DNA of 64,000 nt from Tenrec ecaudatus (lineage: Eukaryota; Chordata; Mammalia; Afrosoricida; Tenrecidae). Under the pieces are notes generated by a model. The model searched no databases. It was not told the DNA's origin and saw only the letters and a program-made list of their open reading frames with translations. The DNA is taken from the NCBI RefSeq assembly GCF_050624435.1, contig NC_134537.1, positions 14,752,584 to 14,816,583 of the forward strand, given 5' to 3'. The position numbers and the translations under genes are program-made. Positions 34,484-46,409 of the stretch are shown here, piece by piece (position 1 is the stretch's first letter; each line of letters begins with the position of its first letter).

Positions 34484-34691
34484 TCCTTTATTGGCTCCGT
34501 ACCATATAGCAAGCAATGTGAGTTTGATTTGTTGGCATGCATTTTCTTGGGTCTCTAGAAACTCTGGAGAACGAAATGCTTACATGAGCACTTCACTTAC
34601 TGAAATCAAAGCAACCCATAGTGGATAATGGCTTGTCCAGACATATTTTAAGTCAGGGGTTATTTCCTAGTCAGCAGCTTCAATGACTCTC

Positions 34692-34693
<2 letters not shown>

Positions 34694-34745
<52 letters not shown>
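34694..34745. repeat. (TG)n microsatellite
   Basis: A pure 26-unit TG tract, a likely polymorphic marker. Confidence 0.95.
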
Positions 34746-34747
<2 letters not shown>

Positions 34748-35293
34748 GGATTCCAGGGCTCTAAAGAGGTACAGTCCATTGATTACTTACTAAGAGTCTT
34801 TAATTACAGGAACCCCGAGTAGAAGAGAGGTTAACATATTCGCCAAGCTCACACAGCTATGTAGCACTCAGGTCCAAAATAAGATCCTGGCCTTTTCCCC
34901 ATTCATCTCTGCTTTGCCGAATGTTTTAGACTGGTCGCTGAGAGGCCTTGCTGGAAAGAAAACAGAATAAAAGGGTAAAGTATATTCCCATATACAAATA
35001 TTTTGCAGCTTGGTAAATACTAATATCTAGACAATCTCTAACTGCGGTGCAAAATTTTATCAGTAGCAAAACATTTTCTGTGATCATAAAGGAAAGCAGG
35101 AGTAGAAATTAGAATTCTACAAATAGATAAATAAATAGATGTAATCACATGAAACTTCTAAAGTAAGGCGAATACTTTAAGATTGTGAGTAGATCTTCCC
35201 AAGATGGATTTTATGAAACCACATAATTCATATGTTTGTGTGTGTAGGCTCCCATAACACATAAACACATGAACTCCTGTAAAACATACACAC

Positions 35294-35345
<52 letters not shown>

Positions 35346-35499
35346 ATGAACTCCTTTAATAAAACTATAAGTTCAAATTGCTTCTGAATTTCACTGAAGC
35401 CCAAAGAAGGAGAAAGCGGGGTGATGTTTACTCATTATAGTTTAAAGAGAAATATTAGACAAAGCTATGTGAGCTACAAAAAGATAGCAAATCAAGTCC
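34746..35499. other. anonymous DNA with an AT tract
   Basis: No gene or transposon recognised apart from the AT microsatellite at 35297-35343. Confidence 0.5.
35297..35343. repeat. (TA)n microsatellite
   Basis: About 23 perfect TA units. Confidence 0.95.
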
Positions 35500-35705
35500 A
35501 ACAATTGGTGGCATAGTGGTTATGCATTGGGCAGCTAATCGCAAGTCAGCAGTTGCTACCCCCAGCTGTTCTTCAGGAGACAGACAAGCTTTCTACTCCC
35601 GTAAAGAGTACCAATCTTGGAAACTCACAGGGGCAGTTCTGTGCTATCCTATAGGGTCAACTATGAGTTGGTATCAACTCCTTGGCAGTAAGTTTGTTTG
35701 TTTTG
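35500..35705 (+). repeat. AfroSINE
   Basis: Well preserved: head 'ggtggcatagtggttatgca', 'gggcagctaatcgcaagtca', middle 'ctactcccgtaaagagtac', tail 'gctatcctatagggtcaact' then 'tatcaactccttggcagtaa'. The tail is followed by TTTG-rich sequence. Confidence 0.9.
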
Positions 35706-36309
35706 GGTACTAGTTGTATCAAGGGCTGATTCACTAAAGAGGCTAATCAGAATCATAATTTTGTGGAGGTACTTAATGTGTCCTTCCCCGAGATTAGTGA
35801 GAAGCCTACCAAGAATGGCCCTAAATAATAGGAGGGTCTAAAAAGAAAATATTAGTATCTTGCTCCTCTGTTGACTATTGGGCATTTGTGAAAACTTTGC
35901 ATGTGTACCAAATGGAATATATAAGCAGGGAGACTGATCTCTGTCTCTCACCAAGGAAATCCTGAAAGCTGAGGATATTTGAGAAGCTGAGTTGAATGGA
36001 GCAGACAAGCATACAGGACAGTGGTGGGGACTAGGATGCACTTACTGTTTGGTGGAACAAAGATGTATGAGCTCCCTTATACCACATGTTTTTCAAACAG
36101 TGTCTCAGATTATTTTGATGGATGCCTGACTAAAGATTCCACAGTAATAAGATGGCAATGTCCCTCTCAGTGGGGGATGTGAAGTTTCTAGAAATGGCTC
36201 AGAAAGTGAATTCCTTAGGTCTACCAGCATTTAGAAACTTGTCATAACTAAAGGAGGCACCAGCAGATAGGTACCTCGAGTCTATTGAAAGAAAGAATGG
36301 GCCCATGTG
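35706..36309. other. anonymous DNA
   Basis: No gene or repeat recognised. Confidence 0.5.
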
Positions 36310-36500
36310 CCCGTATGGGGCAATAGGTAAACACTTCATTGCTAGTTGAAAGGTTGGCACTTTGAATCTCCTCATCAGCTCCCTGGGAGAAAAACCTAGT
36401 GATCTGCTTTCATAAAGATCACAGCTACGACATTCCTATGGGGCAGGTCTGCTCTGCCATGTGGTGTCATGAGGAGTCAAATTGACACTAAGACACTCAC
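36310..36500 (+). repeat. AfroSINE
   Basis: Diverged sense copy: 'gggcaataggtaaacacttc', 'agctccctgggagaaaaacc', 'gatctgctttcataaagatc', 'cctatggggcaggtctgctc', 'agtcaaattgacact'. Confidence 0.8.
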
Positions 36501-36529
36501 CAGTGAAATGCATTGCTTTGGTTTTTTCT

Positions 36530-37741
36530 TTCCTTATTTTTCCCCCAAACCATTTTATTAGGAGCTAATCCAAACACCATACCATTGCACAGTTCAGTCA
36601 TCCAAGCTGTGTTGTACACTTTCTACCAAAATCAGTTTCAAAACATTGTAACCCTTCTTGACTCCTTGATATCAATTCCCCTTAACCCCACCCTGACCTC
36701 CCTGGACATACCACCTAGGAACCCTTAGTCTAGTTGTCTGTTGTCTCTATAGATTCACCTATCCTGGGTGTTATACCCTGGAAAACATAGAAAAACACAT
36801 AACAAAGAGTCAAGAAGGCTACCAGCAATGACAAAATACAACCAAGACAAATCCCAATATGAAAAACCCCACAAAATATTAAAAACCAGATCTAACCCAA
36901 CGTGTATCAGAAGAGAGATCACGTGATAAATTTTGACCATGCAAGTCAGATCTATCCTTTTAATCTAGTTTAGTCCTCTCTCTAGGACTCTCGATCTGAC
37001 AGCCAGGCTATTCCCAAACCTCAATTGTGTTCGAGGGAAACCACCCGAGGATTATTCCCTGTGAAAATCCTGCAACTGTGTTTTGGGCTTCCGTTGTTAT
37101 CCAGAGCCTTCTGCACGCCAGAGCTCACAATTGAAGCTCTGATATTATTCCCTCTTTCGGATGTGGATTGTATCATTTACAATCCTTGGATCACAGATGT
37201 TGATGTGCTCCTATGTGGGCTTAGATGGCTGCTTATTTGTTTGGAAGCAATCCTTCAAGCCCTCAGATACTATTCTATCTGATAATTGGGCACCATCTAA
37301 TTTCTTCACCACACTTTGATACAGCACCCATATCTTCTGTGTTTCCTTTATGAGGGTGAGTAGTGAGCAAGGCCACTTATAAAAACTCATTGTTCTTATA
37401 ATGGAGCTAGGATTAAGCGCAAGCACAAAATCTATTTTTTGATCTATGTTTTATCTTTATTTTAATCTGCTTCTCGTTCATCTTAGAGACATCCTTATAA
37501 ATTTATTGTAGAGAATCTTATTGATCATCTCCCTGGACCATAAAAACTTCTGTTTATAGTGTCATTAGTTAGCCCATGGTACCAATTTTAAAACATGACT
37601 GAGCGAAATATATTGAAGGAGAGTAGGTTACTACATATCACAATACCTGGATTAGTCACAGAATAATCCCTTACTTGACTGGGCACTATCTCTACAAAAA
37701 ATGGTAGTTGGTACTCAGGCAAGACTTACGATAAGACTCAC
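36530..37741 (-). mobile_element. L1 3' UTR, type B, 3' part
   Basis: Reference type-B copy in this window. 'accattttattaggagctaa' marks the 3' end. 'tagattcacctatcctgggt', 'cggatgtggattgtatcatt', 'ttgggcaccatctaatttct', 'atggagctaggattaagcgc' and 'agttagcccatggtaccaat' follow. No ORF2. It is split by an LTR at 37742 and continues at 38311. Confidence 0.75.
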
Positions 37742-38310
37742 TGTGTTAGACACGGTTCTCTAGAGAAACAAAACTAGAATGCTAATAATTCTATATATAT
37801 ATTTATACAGTTAGATAGATATATAACATAAGAAATAAACAGTTAATTAAATTATAAAGCAGTACAAATGGCTCAGTGCAACTCACTCCCATGAGACAGT
37901 TGTGAGACACTGGCAGTCCTTCAAGTCTTGAGGGCCACCGGGTAGCCCTCTGTAGAGCAATTCTGGCTATCCGGGCACAGGCAGCAAACAGCAAGGCAGG
38001 TCACCATCAGTCAGCCAAATGACAGGGTCTGGCGGGCCCCAGCTCAAGAGATGTACCTTCCAGTAGCGTGGTGAAGCAGGTCTTGAAGGAACCTAAAATT
38101 ACAGCAACACAGTCCATAAGTTAGGTGTCCCACAGGTAGTGTAGCTTGCAAATTGAGGCACAGAACAAGCAAGGGAGCCCCACACTGGTCTGATGATCAA
38201 AGAGCAAAAGACAAGAAAGGCGAGGCTCACCAAGTCATTGATCACTCCACCGTTCAATTAATCCCACATGTGTTTATTGGCCAGGTTGGCACAATAAACT
38301 GACTACCTCA
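37742..38310 (-). repeat. ERVL/MLT2-like solo LTR with 5-bp target duplication
   Basis: Antisense copy from 'tgtgttagacacgg' to 'gactacctca' (569 bp). Identical 5-mers 'ctcac' flank it at 37737-37741 and 38311-38315, with a TG...CA element between them. This is the expected structure of a solo LTR, and the host sequence on both sides is one type-B L1. Confidence 0.8.
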
Positions 38311-38700
38311 CTCACTAATGTCAGACACAGGTCTGTTAGAATCATACATATCTGAATACAGTAAAGAAGGCATTGAAGTAGTAAGTAAATGCTAGTCTAC
38401 CTACTGACAGTTCAATACTCTTGAGATAACTGTTTTCTGCTTCTTCAAGCTCCAAGTAAATTCAGTCTTAAGGCCCCAGGTTACAGGTGTGTTGAGGTAG
38501 AGTCTAATTCACCTGCTGAAGTTTCATTGCATCCCTCTGGTACGGCCTATGGAGTGTGTTGTGTGCCTTGAAGATCCAGGAATTAATGCACCAATGTCCT
38601 AGGACACCTACCTTGGGTCCTCAGGAGGTGTACAGAGATGCAGACCAATGTGACTTTTTAGGAGCATATTGCCAGGCATAATCCTGCCCTTTCAGTATCC
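38311..38700 (-). mobile_element. L1 3' UTR, type B, upstream part
   Basis: Continues 36530-37741 after the LTR. 'gtctacctactgacagttca', 'atactcttgagataactgtt' and 'caagtaaattcagtcttaag' match 11.96-12.03 kb in order. Confidence 0.65.
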
Positions 38701-38984
38701 TTAAAAATATATGAGTCATTTTTCCCCCAGTAGGAAGTTAGTCCTTCCCCGATTCTACCAACAGACACATCTGCCCTCTTTCCCCTCTCCTGATTCGACT
38801 TCCCCATCAGTATCCCTCATCCCTCTGATCGGAATGTCTGCCAGTCTGGGGAAACCTCCTCATACCTTCACCTGGCAGCCACTAAGCAGTCATCCTTACC
38901 CCCCCCCCCACTATCTTGAAAATTTGATCCCAGCTGACGAGGACTCCTCCCCCAGAGTGGCCTTCAAGACACATGCATAGAGAT
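38701..38984. other. unassigned, possibly L1 UTR
   Basis: No distinct family landmarks; it lies between two L1 pieces. A C run occupies 38899-38909. Confidence 0.35.
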
Positions 38985-39400
38985 GACGTTGCATGGTTCA
39001 TGGGATCCAGCCAGGCTCTCTACCAAGATAACTGGCCTCTTGGCCAGCAGCCTGGATGGCCTTAAAGCCGGAGCCTGCTCCCATCCTGCGCTCATTCCTA
39101 CAGCAGTGGGCTCAGCCGGTATCTGTCTTTTCGTGACTAGGAACATCACTCGACCCTATGGATTCCAGACCCCTCCATGCCATGAGGTGTTTCAGGGTTT
39201 CATCACTGCGTTTTGGGGATACATAGTATCCCATTGTGTGTGTCTATCAAAATTTGTTTTATCCATTCTTCTACTTTATGGGGATATAGGATGTTTCCAA
39301 CTTCTTGCTGTTATTAACTGTGCTGCAACAAACGGGGGGTGAGGGTGGGGGGCATATATCTGTTCCTGATATGAAACACAGTTCGGTGACTCTCAAATCC
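38985..39400 (-). mobile_element. L1 fragment, antisense
   Basis: 'ggatacatagtatcccattg', 'tgttttatccattcttctac', 'gatgtttccaacttcttgct' and 'aactgtgctgcaacaaac' are the antisense of a widely conserved L1 segment near the end of ORF2. No open frame is preserved. Confidence 0.7.
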
Positions 39401-40045
39401 ACAACGTTGGGAAAGTAGTCACAGAGATATCAAAAATTCAAAAACAAGCAACCAGATCTATGTGAAGGGGTGTGGATACAGTGTAGACCCAAAGCCCACC
39501 TGTAAGATAATTGAGCAGTCCCTCTCAGATGGGCCACATGGAAGGGAATGATAAATCCAGGTTGTGGTGTAGCACTGATGAACCACAGAACTATCCTCTG
39601 CTTCTTTCATATTTCCTCCCCTTACTATTATGTTTTTATTTGTTTTATTTCATTAATCATGTTAGATTTGCATATGTTCATTTGTATATGTAAGATCATC
39701 GGACATAAAAGCCAAGGTAGATAACCCTACAGAAACATTAGCAGGAGTAATGGTTCCCTGAGGGTATGCGAAGAGAGGGGAGTAGAAGGGGGTAATAGGG
39801 AGGGGATAGCAGGATTGTATAAGATATGGCCCCAAAAACACTATTATAGGGTTCCTAGTAGGTACGGGGGGGCAGGGGAGATGGAGGGAATAAAGGAGAG
39901 CTGATATCAAAGAGCTCAAGAAGAAAGAAATGTTTTGAAACTGGTTGTGGAACCAATTGTACAATACTGCTTGACGTGATTAGCTTATGGAATGTTATGA
40001 TCTCTGGAAGAGCTCCCAAAAAATGATTAATAAAATAAAGGAAAA
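39401..40045 (+). mobile_element. L1 3' UTR, type A
   Basis: 'acagtgtagacccaaagccc', 'acctgtaagataattgagca', 'gtggtgtagcactgatgaac', 'gagctgatatcaaagagctc' and 'aaaaaatgattaataaaat' follow the type-A order to its end. It lacks the earlier UTR. Confidence 0.7.
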
Positions 40046-40244
40046 GAAAGGACTGCATGGTAAAAAGGGGCAGCAACAACCTAGTGTTGCTAGGAGTCGA
40101 CATTACCTGGATGGCAGTGATGTTTGTTTTGTTTTTTATGTCTTTTTCTTCTATTTAGTATAAGCCCCCTGGACACTGTAGACCATCCAAAGAAAAAGGA
40201 GGAACTTTGGGTTTACTTTAATTAATTCTATTCTCCTCTAAGGA

Positions 40245-40440
40245 GCTTGGGTGGTGTAGTGGTTATGTGTTGACCTACCATTAGCACGATTGGCAGTTCA
40301 AACCTACCAGCAGCTTCTCACAAGAAAGTCTGGGCTTTCTAATCCTACAAAGAGTTACAGTCTCAAAAACCCATGGTGGGGTCACTATGAGTCAGTATTG
40401 ACTCAATTGCAGCGAGTTGTTTGTTTGTTTGGGGGGGGGT
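40245..40440 (+). repeat. AfroSINE
   Basis: 'gggtggtgtagtggttatgt' head, 'cctacaaagagttacagtct' middle, 'tggggtcactatgagtcagt' tail. Followed by TTTG units and a G run at 40430-40438. Confidence 0.85.
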
Positions 40441-42549
40441 TGTTATCTACATTCTGTGAATTCAGTGTCTTGAGTTTATTTTTTTAAACAGACTATAAAG
40501 CTACTTTGTAGTCAATTGTTTTGAGTGATCTTTCCTAATCTGTCTGAAATCATCCTTCCACTTTTTTTTCTTTCAAGATGTCTACTTTTTCCTCTCAGTT
40601 TAGTCTAATTTTCTTTTTTTCTGATCCATTTAGATTTTACAGTCATTAGTATGTTAATGGGATCCACAGCCCTGGTAATGAAGGAGATCACTCAGCAGGA
40701 GCAGGGATTGAGATGAAATGTGGGGAGAGCAAACCAATACTTTGGGGACAGAAAATAGAACAAGCATCAAAGAAAGAGATCAAAAAAGCATTAACAGTGA
40801 AAAAGTTTCATAAACAAACAAAAAAACAAAGTTCTATCATAGAAGCTATGAAAGAGACGTCCCATAGGAAGAGGGCAGAGCACCGAACAGAGTTCATAGG
40901 AAGATATAAGCTAATGATATCTGACAATGTAATGATAATTAATGATACAAAAATAATTGATATCACAGCATATCACATCGTATCACAGTAATAGGTGAAT
41001 GATAGATAAGAAATCTCTCACCATTTCCACAGGTGACAAGAGAAAGAAGAAAATGTGTCAAAGGAATGAGGTTGTTTTTGCAGCTGAGATGACAGGAGAA
41101 TGCATGTTCACAGTGGAGGGAGCCAGCAGAGCGGGAGAGCTAAGAAAATATAAGGAAGCATGATGGAAATTTCTGACATGTCAAAAGAAAAGAACATGGA
41201 CTGTGAAAACAATTTATATCAAAGTGAATCCCCTTGTTGTTTAACTTTTTTATTCTTTCAAATTAACTTCTAAAAATACTGCAGCTTTCATTTTTTTCTA
41301 ATCAGGTTGCTTAAGTGAAAATCTTCTGTATTTGAAGTCTCACTTTGTCTAACCTATGTCAAAGTGATAACCATACAATGTCCCATAGCCCTTTTTACTC
41401 TCTGGTCTATCATAATATTTACTAATTGCCTAATTTAAAATATAAATATTTAGGTATTAGGTCGGTATTGTACACATGAATCTGATATTTTTATCTTGTT
41501 CTATTCCGATACCAAGGTAATAAATAAGAAAACATGTCCCAAGCGACAATCCGGTTTAAAAACACAATATTTACAAAAACTATTCCCATGGAAATAAAGT
41601 GCACAATACCAGAGGTGTGGTGAAGAGAAGGGCGAACTTTGAAAAATTCATTTCTAATGTACCCACTGAAGCTTTGAAAGGGGAACTGCTAAAGCTACAT
41701 TAAATTAAATAATACCCTACTGACAAATACCAAGTGGATAATGTTCTGTATTACTGGAGTTTATCTGATATCTGAGAAAATGATTGAATCCAAAACAATC
41801 ATTAACATCACAGGCTACTATGTTACGTAGTAAAGAGTGTATGGACCTTGGTCTTTTAACACAAGGAAAAAAGAAACTTCTGGAAACTTCCCAATCACCT
41901 CCTTAGATAGAGCCTTTCCTTGTGAATAACAGGGACAAGTCATGAAAGTGCTGCAAATTAAGCATCAGCTCTGTTTACAGGATCAGGGCTTGAATGACCA
42001 TGAAAACATAATGCAGTTTAAATGTGACATCTGATGGAAACAATTATCAGGGCACCATCACACCCATCTGTATTTATAGTTTCATTCCAAAACAATTCCA
42101 GGTCAGGTTCTTTGGGATACCCCGTGATGACTAAAAAATGATAAGCACCCACTCAGCCTGAAGCAGAGTCTGTAGTGTTTCTTCCCCCACTTGGAACAAA
42201 ATAGCCCTCCCAGTTTCAGTCCTCAATGGGGGTGGATATAGATTGGTTTTCAATTTAGACCAATGTTGTTTAAGCCACCCCATGGGCGCTCTGAGCTCTT
42301 CTCTTGGAAGTAAGCTCTGCAGGGCGCCAATTGACCACTTCCAGTGTTACATCCCAGCTTTGTTCTGTGTCTCCAGTAGATTAGAAAATCAAGCCAGTCT
42401 GGGGAGTTCAGAGTAATGCGCCCAGTGGATGACAATCTATGCCTGTCAATCCATAAACAATCTACTCTAAATACATCTGGAACCATTCTGACCTCTAGAG
42501 GAAACGGTACAAGCAACTGGCAATAGGAAAAGGTAATCTATGACCAAGA
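40441..42549. other. anonymous DNA
   Basis: About 2.1 kb without a recognised repeat or gene. A 92-codon frame at 40713-40991 is lysine-rich, resembles nothing I know and lies in A-rich sequence. Confidence 0.5.
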
Positions 42550-42744
42550 AACTCAATACAAAGTCATGCCATCGATTCCATTCCCACTCAACTGCAATCC
42601 CAAAGGACAGGAGAGCGCTCCCCTGTGGGCTTCTGGAATCTTTATGAGACAAGCAAGCCTCACCTTTCTCCAGCAGAGCAACTGGTGGTTTCAAATCGCT
42701 GACCTCAAAGTTAGCAATGCAATGTGTAAGCTACTATGTCCCAA
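42550..42744 (-). repeat. AfroSINE, antisense half of a head-to-head pair
   Basis: 'tcgattccattcccactcaa', 'gctcccctgtgggcttctgg', 'tggtggtttcaaatcgctga' and 'gtgtaagctactatgtccc' are antisense SINE blocks ending in the tRNA-like head at 42744. Confidence 0.75.
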
Positions 42745-42935
42745 GGTCCAGAGTTTGAAACCACCAGCCATTCCAGTTGAGGACTGAGGTTGAAGGCTGA
42801 GGCTTCTACTACTGTAGAGTTAGTCTCAGAACCGCCCCCCTCATCCCCCCTCCCCGTGGCAGTTCCACTCTGTTATTGTTGCGGTGAGTCAGAATCCATT
42901 GAATGGCAGTGGTTTTGAGTGTGCGGGGGGGGGGG
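42745..42935 (+). repeat. AfroSINE, sense half of a head-to-head pair
   Basis: 'gagtttgaaaccaccagcca', 'ctactgtagagttagtctca', 'gcagttccactctgttattg' and 'gagtcagaatccattgaatg' give the sense copy. It is short of its head, which meets the head of the previous copy. Confidence 0.7.
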
Positions 42936-42939
42936 GGGG
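42925..42939. repeat. G homopolymer
   Basis: Fifteen G residues just after the SINE tail. Confidence 0.9.
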
Positions 42940-43754
42940 AACAAAAGTGAAATTACAAATCTGTGTTTTTAACTTGTTTAGCTCAAAATCTTTAAAAAAT
43001 ATTATGAAAAAGTTTAGATTGCAAAATGAAGCTAAATTTGAAAATTTTTTAATTATTTCAACTTTTGTCCGTTTGAGCTCTTATGCTTTCAAGAATTCAA
43101 ATAATCAAAACTTTTTCTTTCAGAAATGAATTGAGGAGTTTGGGTTATATGTTAGGACATAATGAATCATCTGTTATCTTTACCTGGGACATAAAGAGGG
43201 AATTGAATAAATCTCATATTACATTATTCTCCAGTGTGAAATACTATCAACACTCCTTTTTATATGTATTTCTTGTGAAGATGTTGAGTACTGAATCTAC
43301 CACACAGATCAATCCCTCTGTTGTGAAAACTCTAAAGAATATCTCATTTCTAAGAGAATAGGGCCTTGTCTTCAACAAGTAATTTATCTTTTATACATAT
43401 TAGGGGTATATAAAAAGTGGTGCTACTTAAGGTTTCAGTTCATATACACACAGATCTATCCAAACAAAGTCTGTTTAAACATGACTGGGATGAGGGGATG
43501 ATTACAGACAAGTTCTCTCTGTGATACATTTACTATCATCTCATTAGCAAAGCCTTCCAAAGCAAAAGAGGGGCATGGGGACGTGGATTCAAACCCAACT
43601 AGTTGCTTCTAATGGGATCTTTTGGAAAAGTTAAATTCATGTAGGTCGTCTTGGGAGGTTACGGCTCTGTATTTTTGGGACTCTATAAAGTTAAAATCTT
43701 CATATATTTTCTCAGAGGGCTCAGGACAATTGGAGAAACTTATTCTTAAGGATT
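42940..43754. other. anonymous AT-rich DNA
   Basis: No gene or repeat recognised. Frames at 42884-43361 are short and low complexity. Confidence 0.5.
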
Positions 43755-44365
43755 TTTAAAGTTGTTATTGTGAATTGGGTGAAGGTTTACAGAGCAAAGC
43801 GGATTTCTATTCAATAATTCATACACAGTTTGTTTCATGTCATTGAGTGCAATCTCCACAATGCAACATCACTGATCCACCCTTCACTCTGTGTGTTCTG
43901 ATGCCATTCCTCTCTATCCTACTAGTCCAAACGTTCCTTGGATAAATGCTGCCCTTTGGATGGAAATGGTTGATTCCTTCATGGTGGGCATATACCCCTA
44001 ATGTCATTGTTTTGTAAACCTGCCTATTGCTTGGCAGAAAATTGAGTGATGATGGTGATGAGGTGAGTTCACCTCCAGACCCTCAGGGTGATTAAAGACC
44101 ATAGTCTCCTAGATACCACCATCTGACCAGCAAGACAGGTGGGTGTTTTGTTTTGTTTTACAATTTTTGAGCTATGTCCTCATTTTCTTCCTGCTCTATG
44201 TAAGGCCTACTAAGGTGATTCGTTTTAGAGTAGTTGGCACTGGATGGATGTTTGCATAGTTCATTACTACAATAGACTAATTGTTTCCATTCATCTTCAA
44301 ATCTTTCCTCAGGACAGGGACAGACCAATAGTTGCATCTAGCTTTTAAGACCCCAACTTGCTACT
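43755..44365 (-). mobile_element. L1 3' UTR, type C, 3' part
   Basis: 'tgaattgggtgaaggtttac', 'cagagcaaagcggatttcta', 'ttcatacacagtttgtttca', 'tggataaatgctgccctttg' and 'gacagggacagaccaatagt' match, in antisense, the L1 UTR I associate with elephant and other afrotherians. Type-C copies also occupy 55.1-56.2 and 56.4-56.9 kb. Confidence 0.75.
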
Positions 44366-44560
44366 CACCAAAACAAAATGTGCAAGAATCTCTGTCACAA
44401 GGTCCTTGGTTCAAAGTCACAGCTGTTTCACAGAAGAAAAAACAAGGCTTTCTGTACCCATAAAGATCGACAGCCTCACAAAGCCACAGGGGGAGTTCCA
44501 CTCTGCCCAATAGGGTTACTGTGAATCAGAGTGAACTTGATGGCAGTTGAGTTGAAAATA
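44366..44560 (+). repeat. AfroSINE nested in L1
   Basis: 'ggtccttggttcaaagtcac', 'gtacccataaagatcgacag', 'ggagttccactctgcccaat' and 'gtgaacttgatggcagttga' give a sense SINE. L1 type C resumes at 44561, so the SINE is younger than that L1. Confidence 0.75.
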
Positions 44561-44997
44561 GAAGGTAGGATGTTCTCCGACTATGGTATGCCAATTGACT
44601 TAGGGTCCCCAGAGAATATGGTCCTACCCTGACAAATCTAGCAACTCATTCTCTCAAGGCTTGTCTTAACGGTTTCTATGACTTTTCCCTTTGTGTGCCC
44701 TACCACATTAATGGATATATTTGCAACAAAAGTAAATGCATACGTATAAAGATACTCTGTTAAACCTATACATATCCAGGGCTATGCTCCCCACTCTCCC
44801 TCTCATACTCATTCAGCCTGAGGTCTATCCAGGCCTCCACTCTACGTCACCAATATTGCAAGATTGTTTGTATATGTAAATATTTAACTTTGTTTCCTTT
44901 ATATATCACACGCATCACAGTGTCTTCCACTTCCATCTTTCTTTACGTTCTCCTTTTCAAATATCATTTGTTCTTCACATAACTTCACATGGATCTA
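44561..44997 (-). mobile_element. L1 3' UTR, type C, middle part
   Basis: 'gtaggatgttctccgactat', 'cttgtcttaacggtttctat', 'ccctaccacattaatgga' and 'cattcagcctgaggtctatc' match 55.66-55.94 kb in order. Confidence 0.65.
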
Positions 44998-45185
44998 CCC
45001 TTTAGTCCTGGGGACACAGTGGTTACTCATTGGACTACTAACTGCAAGGTCAGCCGTTTGAAACCACCAGCCACTCAGGAGCTTCTTTCCCTCAGGAATA
45101 GTTGAAGTCTTGGAAACCCACAGGGGCAGTTCTATCCTGACCTTCAGGGTTGCTAAGAGTCAGCATCTACTCTGTGGCAGTGATA
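44998..45185 (+). repeat. AfroSINE nested in L1
   Basis: 'ggggacacagtggttactca', 'ctactaactgcaaggtcagc', 'tttgaaaccaccagccactc', 'ccacaggggcagttctatcc' form a well-kept sense copy. Confidence 0.85.
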
Positions 45186-45285
45186 TCTAATTGTTGCATT
45201 GTGAGGTGATATATAATTGTGGGGTGAGGTGATATCTAATTGTTGCATTGATTTTCATTTCTCTCTGCGGGTGATGGAGAAATTT
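45186..45285 (-). mobile_element. L1 fragment with local tandem duplication
   Basis: 'gaggtgatatctaattgttg' and 'cattgattttcatttctctc' are the antisense of a conserved L1 segment. The 20-mer 'gatatctaattgttgcattg' occurs at 45182 and 45231 (period 49 bp). Confidence 0.6.
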
Positions 45286-45622
45286 CAAGATAAATTAAAT
45301 TATCTTGATAATGGTGATAATAAAAGGCTCAGAAAGTGACACCAAGTCATTTTTCCCCATCATGACAATGCATCTCCTAATTGTTCAAGGGCAGCAAGGG
45401 TCATTCTTTGAGAATTTTGTTGGGAAACTGTATCCTACCCATTCTCCAATCCCGTTCTTGACCCCTCGAATTGCTTTATGCTACCAAAATTCAAAGACTG
45501 TTTCAAATGAGCATGGTTTCAATCCTTCATGTGGTTGTCAGTTTAATGTGGTATAATTAAAAATTGTAGAATACTTTGGAGAAGGATTAGAGAGAGGGTA
45601 ACCCCATCTTCAAAAGTATATA

Positions 45623-46167
45623 TGAGGGAGTATCCACCAAGAAAGTATTTTTTTCTTCAAAGCTATGTATTTAATTTTTTTTTTTTTTACAAAACAGCCT
45701 TATCACCTTCAAACAGCTCTCCAGTACATTTAATACAATTGTCAAATCTGCTATTCCATTCTGGGAAAGTTCCGTTCTTTCAAACTCTTCTGTTTGGATG
45801 ACTGACAGCACCTCCCTCACTTTGTTCTTCACCCTTTCTGTACCATCAAATCTCTGTCCTTCAATCGTTGAAGCAAAAAGAAGTCACACACAGTGAAGTC
45901 AGATGAGTAAGGTGAGTGGGACAAGAGGGGCATGCTGTTTGAAGCGAAAAACTTGTGCACTGAGATGACCTTGTGAGCAGGTGCATTGTTGTGGTGGCAA
46001 AACCAGAACCTCATCCACCACAAATCAGGCCTGTTTTGTCACACACTGTTATGCAATCTTTACAGAACCTCTAAATATAAAGTCTGACCCGGTAGAATGA
46101 ACTCCAAAAGCTCAATCCTCCTCACATCAACAAACAAAGAGAATCAGGTGTTTTGGGTACCCCCTTA
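45623..46167 (-). mobile_element. mariner transposon, internally deleted
   Basis: 545 bp flanked by TA (45621-45622 and 46168-46169). The left end starts 'tgagggagtatcc', the right end read back starts 'taagggggtaccc', giving a terminal inverted repeat. The minus strand encodes the C-terminal part of a mariner transposase (separate entry). Full mariners are about 1.3 kb, so over half is gone. Confidence 0.85.
45829..46023 (-). pseudogene. mariner transposase C-terminal remnant
   Basis: A 64-codon frame. Residues 8-16 'CHHNNAPAH' align with the mariner motif HHDNAPAH that holds the second catalytic Asp; here that Asp reads as Asn. 'PYSSDFTVCDFFLLQRLK' follows, keeping the third catalytic Asp in CDFF (the D34D spacing of mariners). 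The N-terminal DNA-binding domain is missing. Inactive by deletion and by loss of a catalytic residue. Confidence 0.85.
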
Positions 46168-46409
46168 TAGATTTATTGCACACCTCTTCTTAATATGATT
46201 AACTGATTGAATTGTATGCTATGTGAATTATATTTGAAAGATTATATTAATTGATTTTTAAATATTGAACCAAATAAAAATACTCAATTTCTAAATATTT
46301 ATACTTAGCCCAAAACCAAATTGGTTATGTTGTATAATTACTTTAATGCATTGATGGATTCAATTTACTATTAGTTTATTGAAGAGGTTGTAGTATTTAT
46401 ATAATTTAG

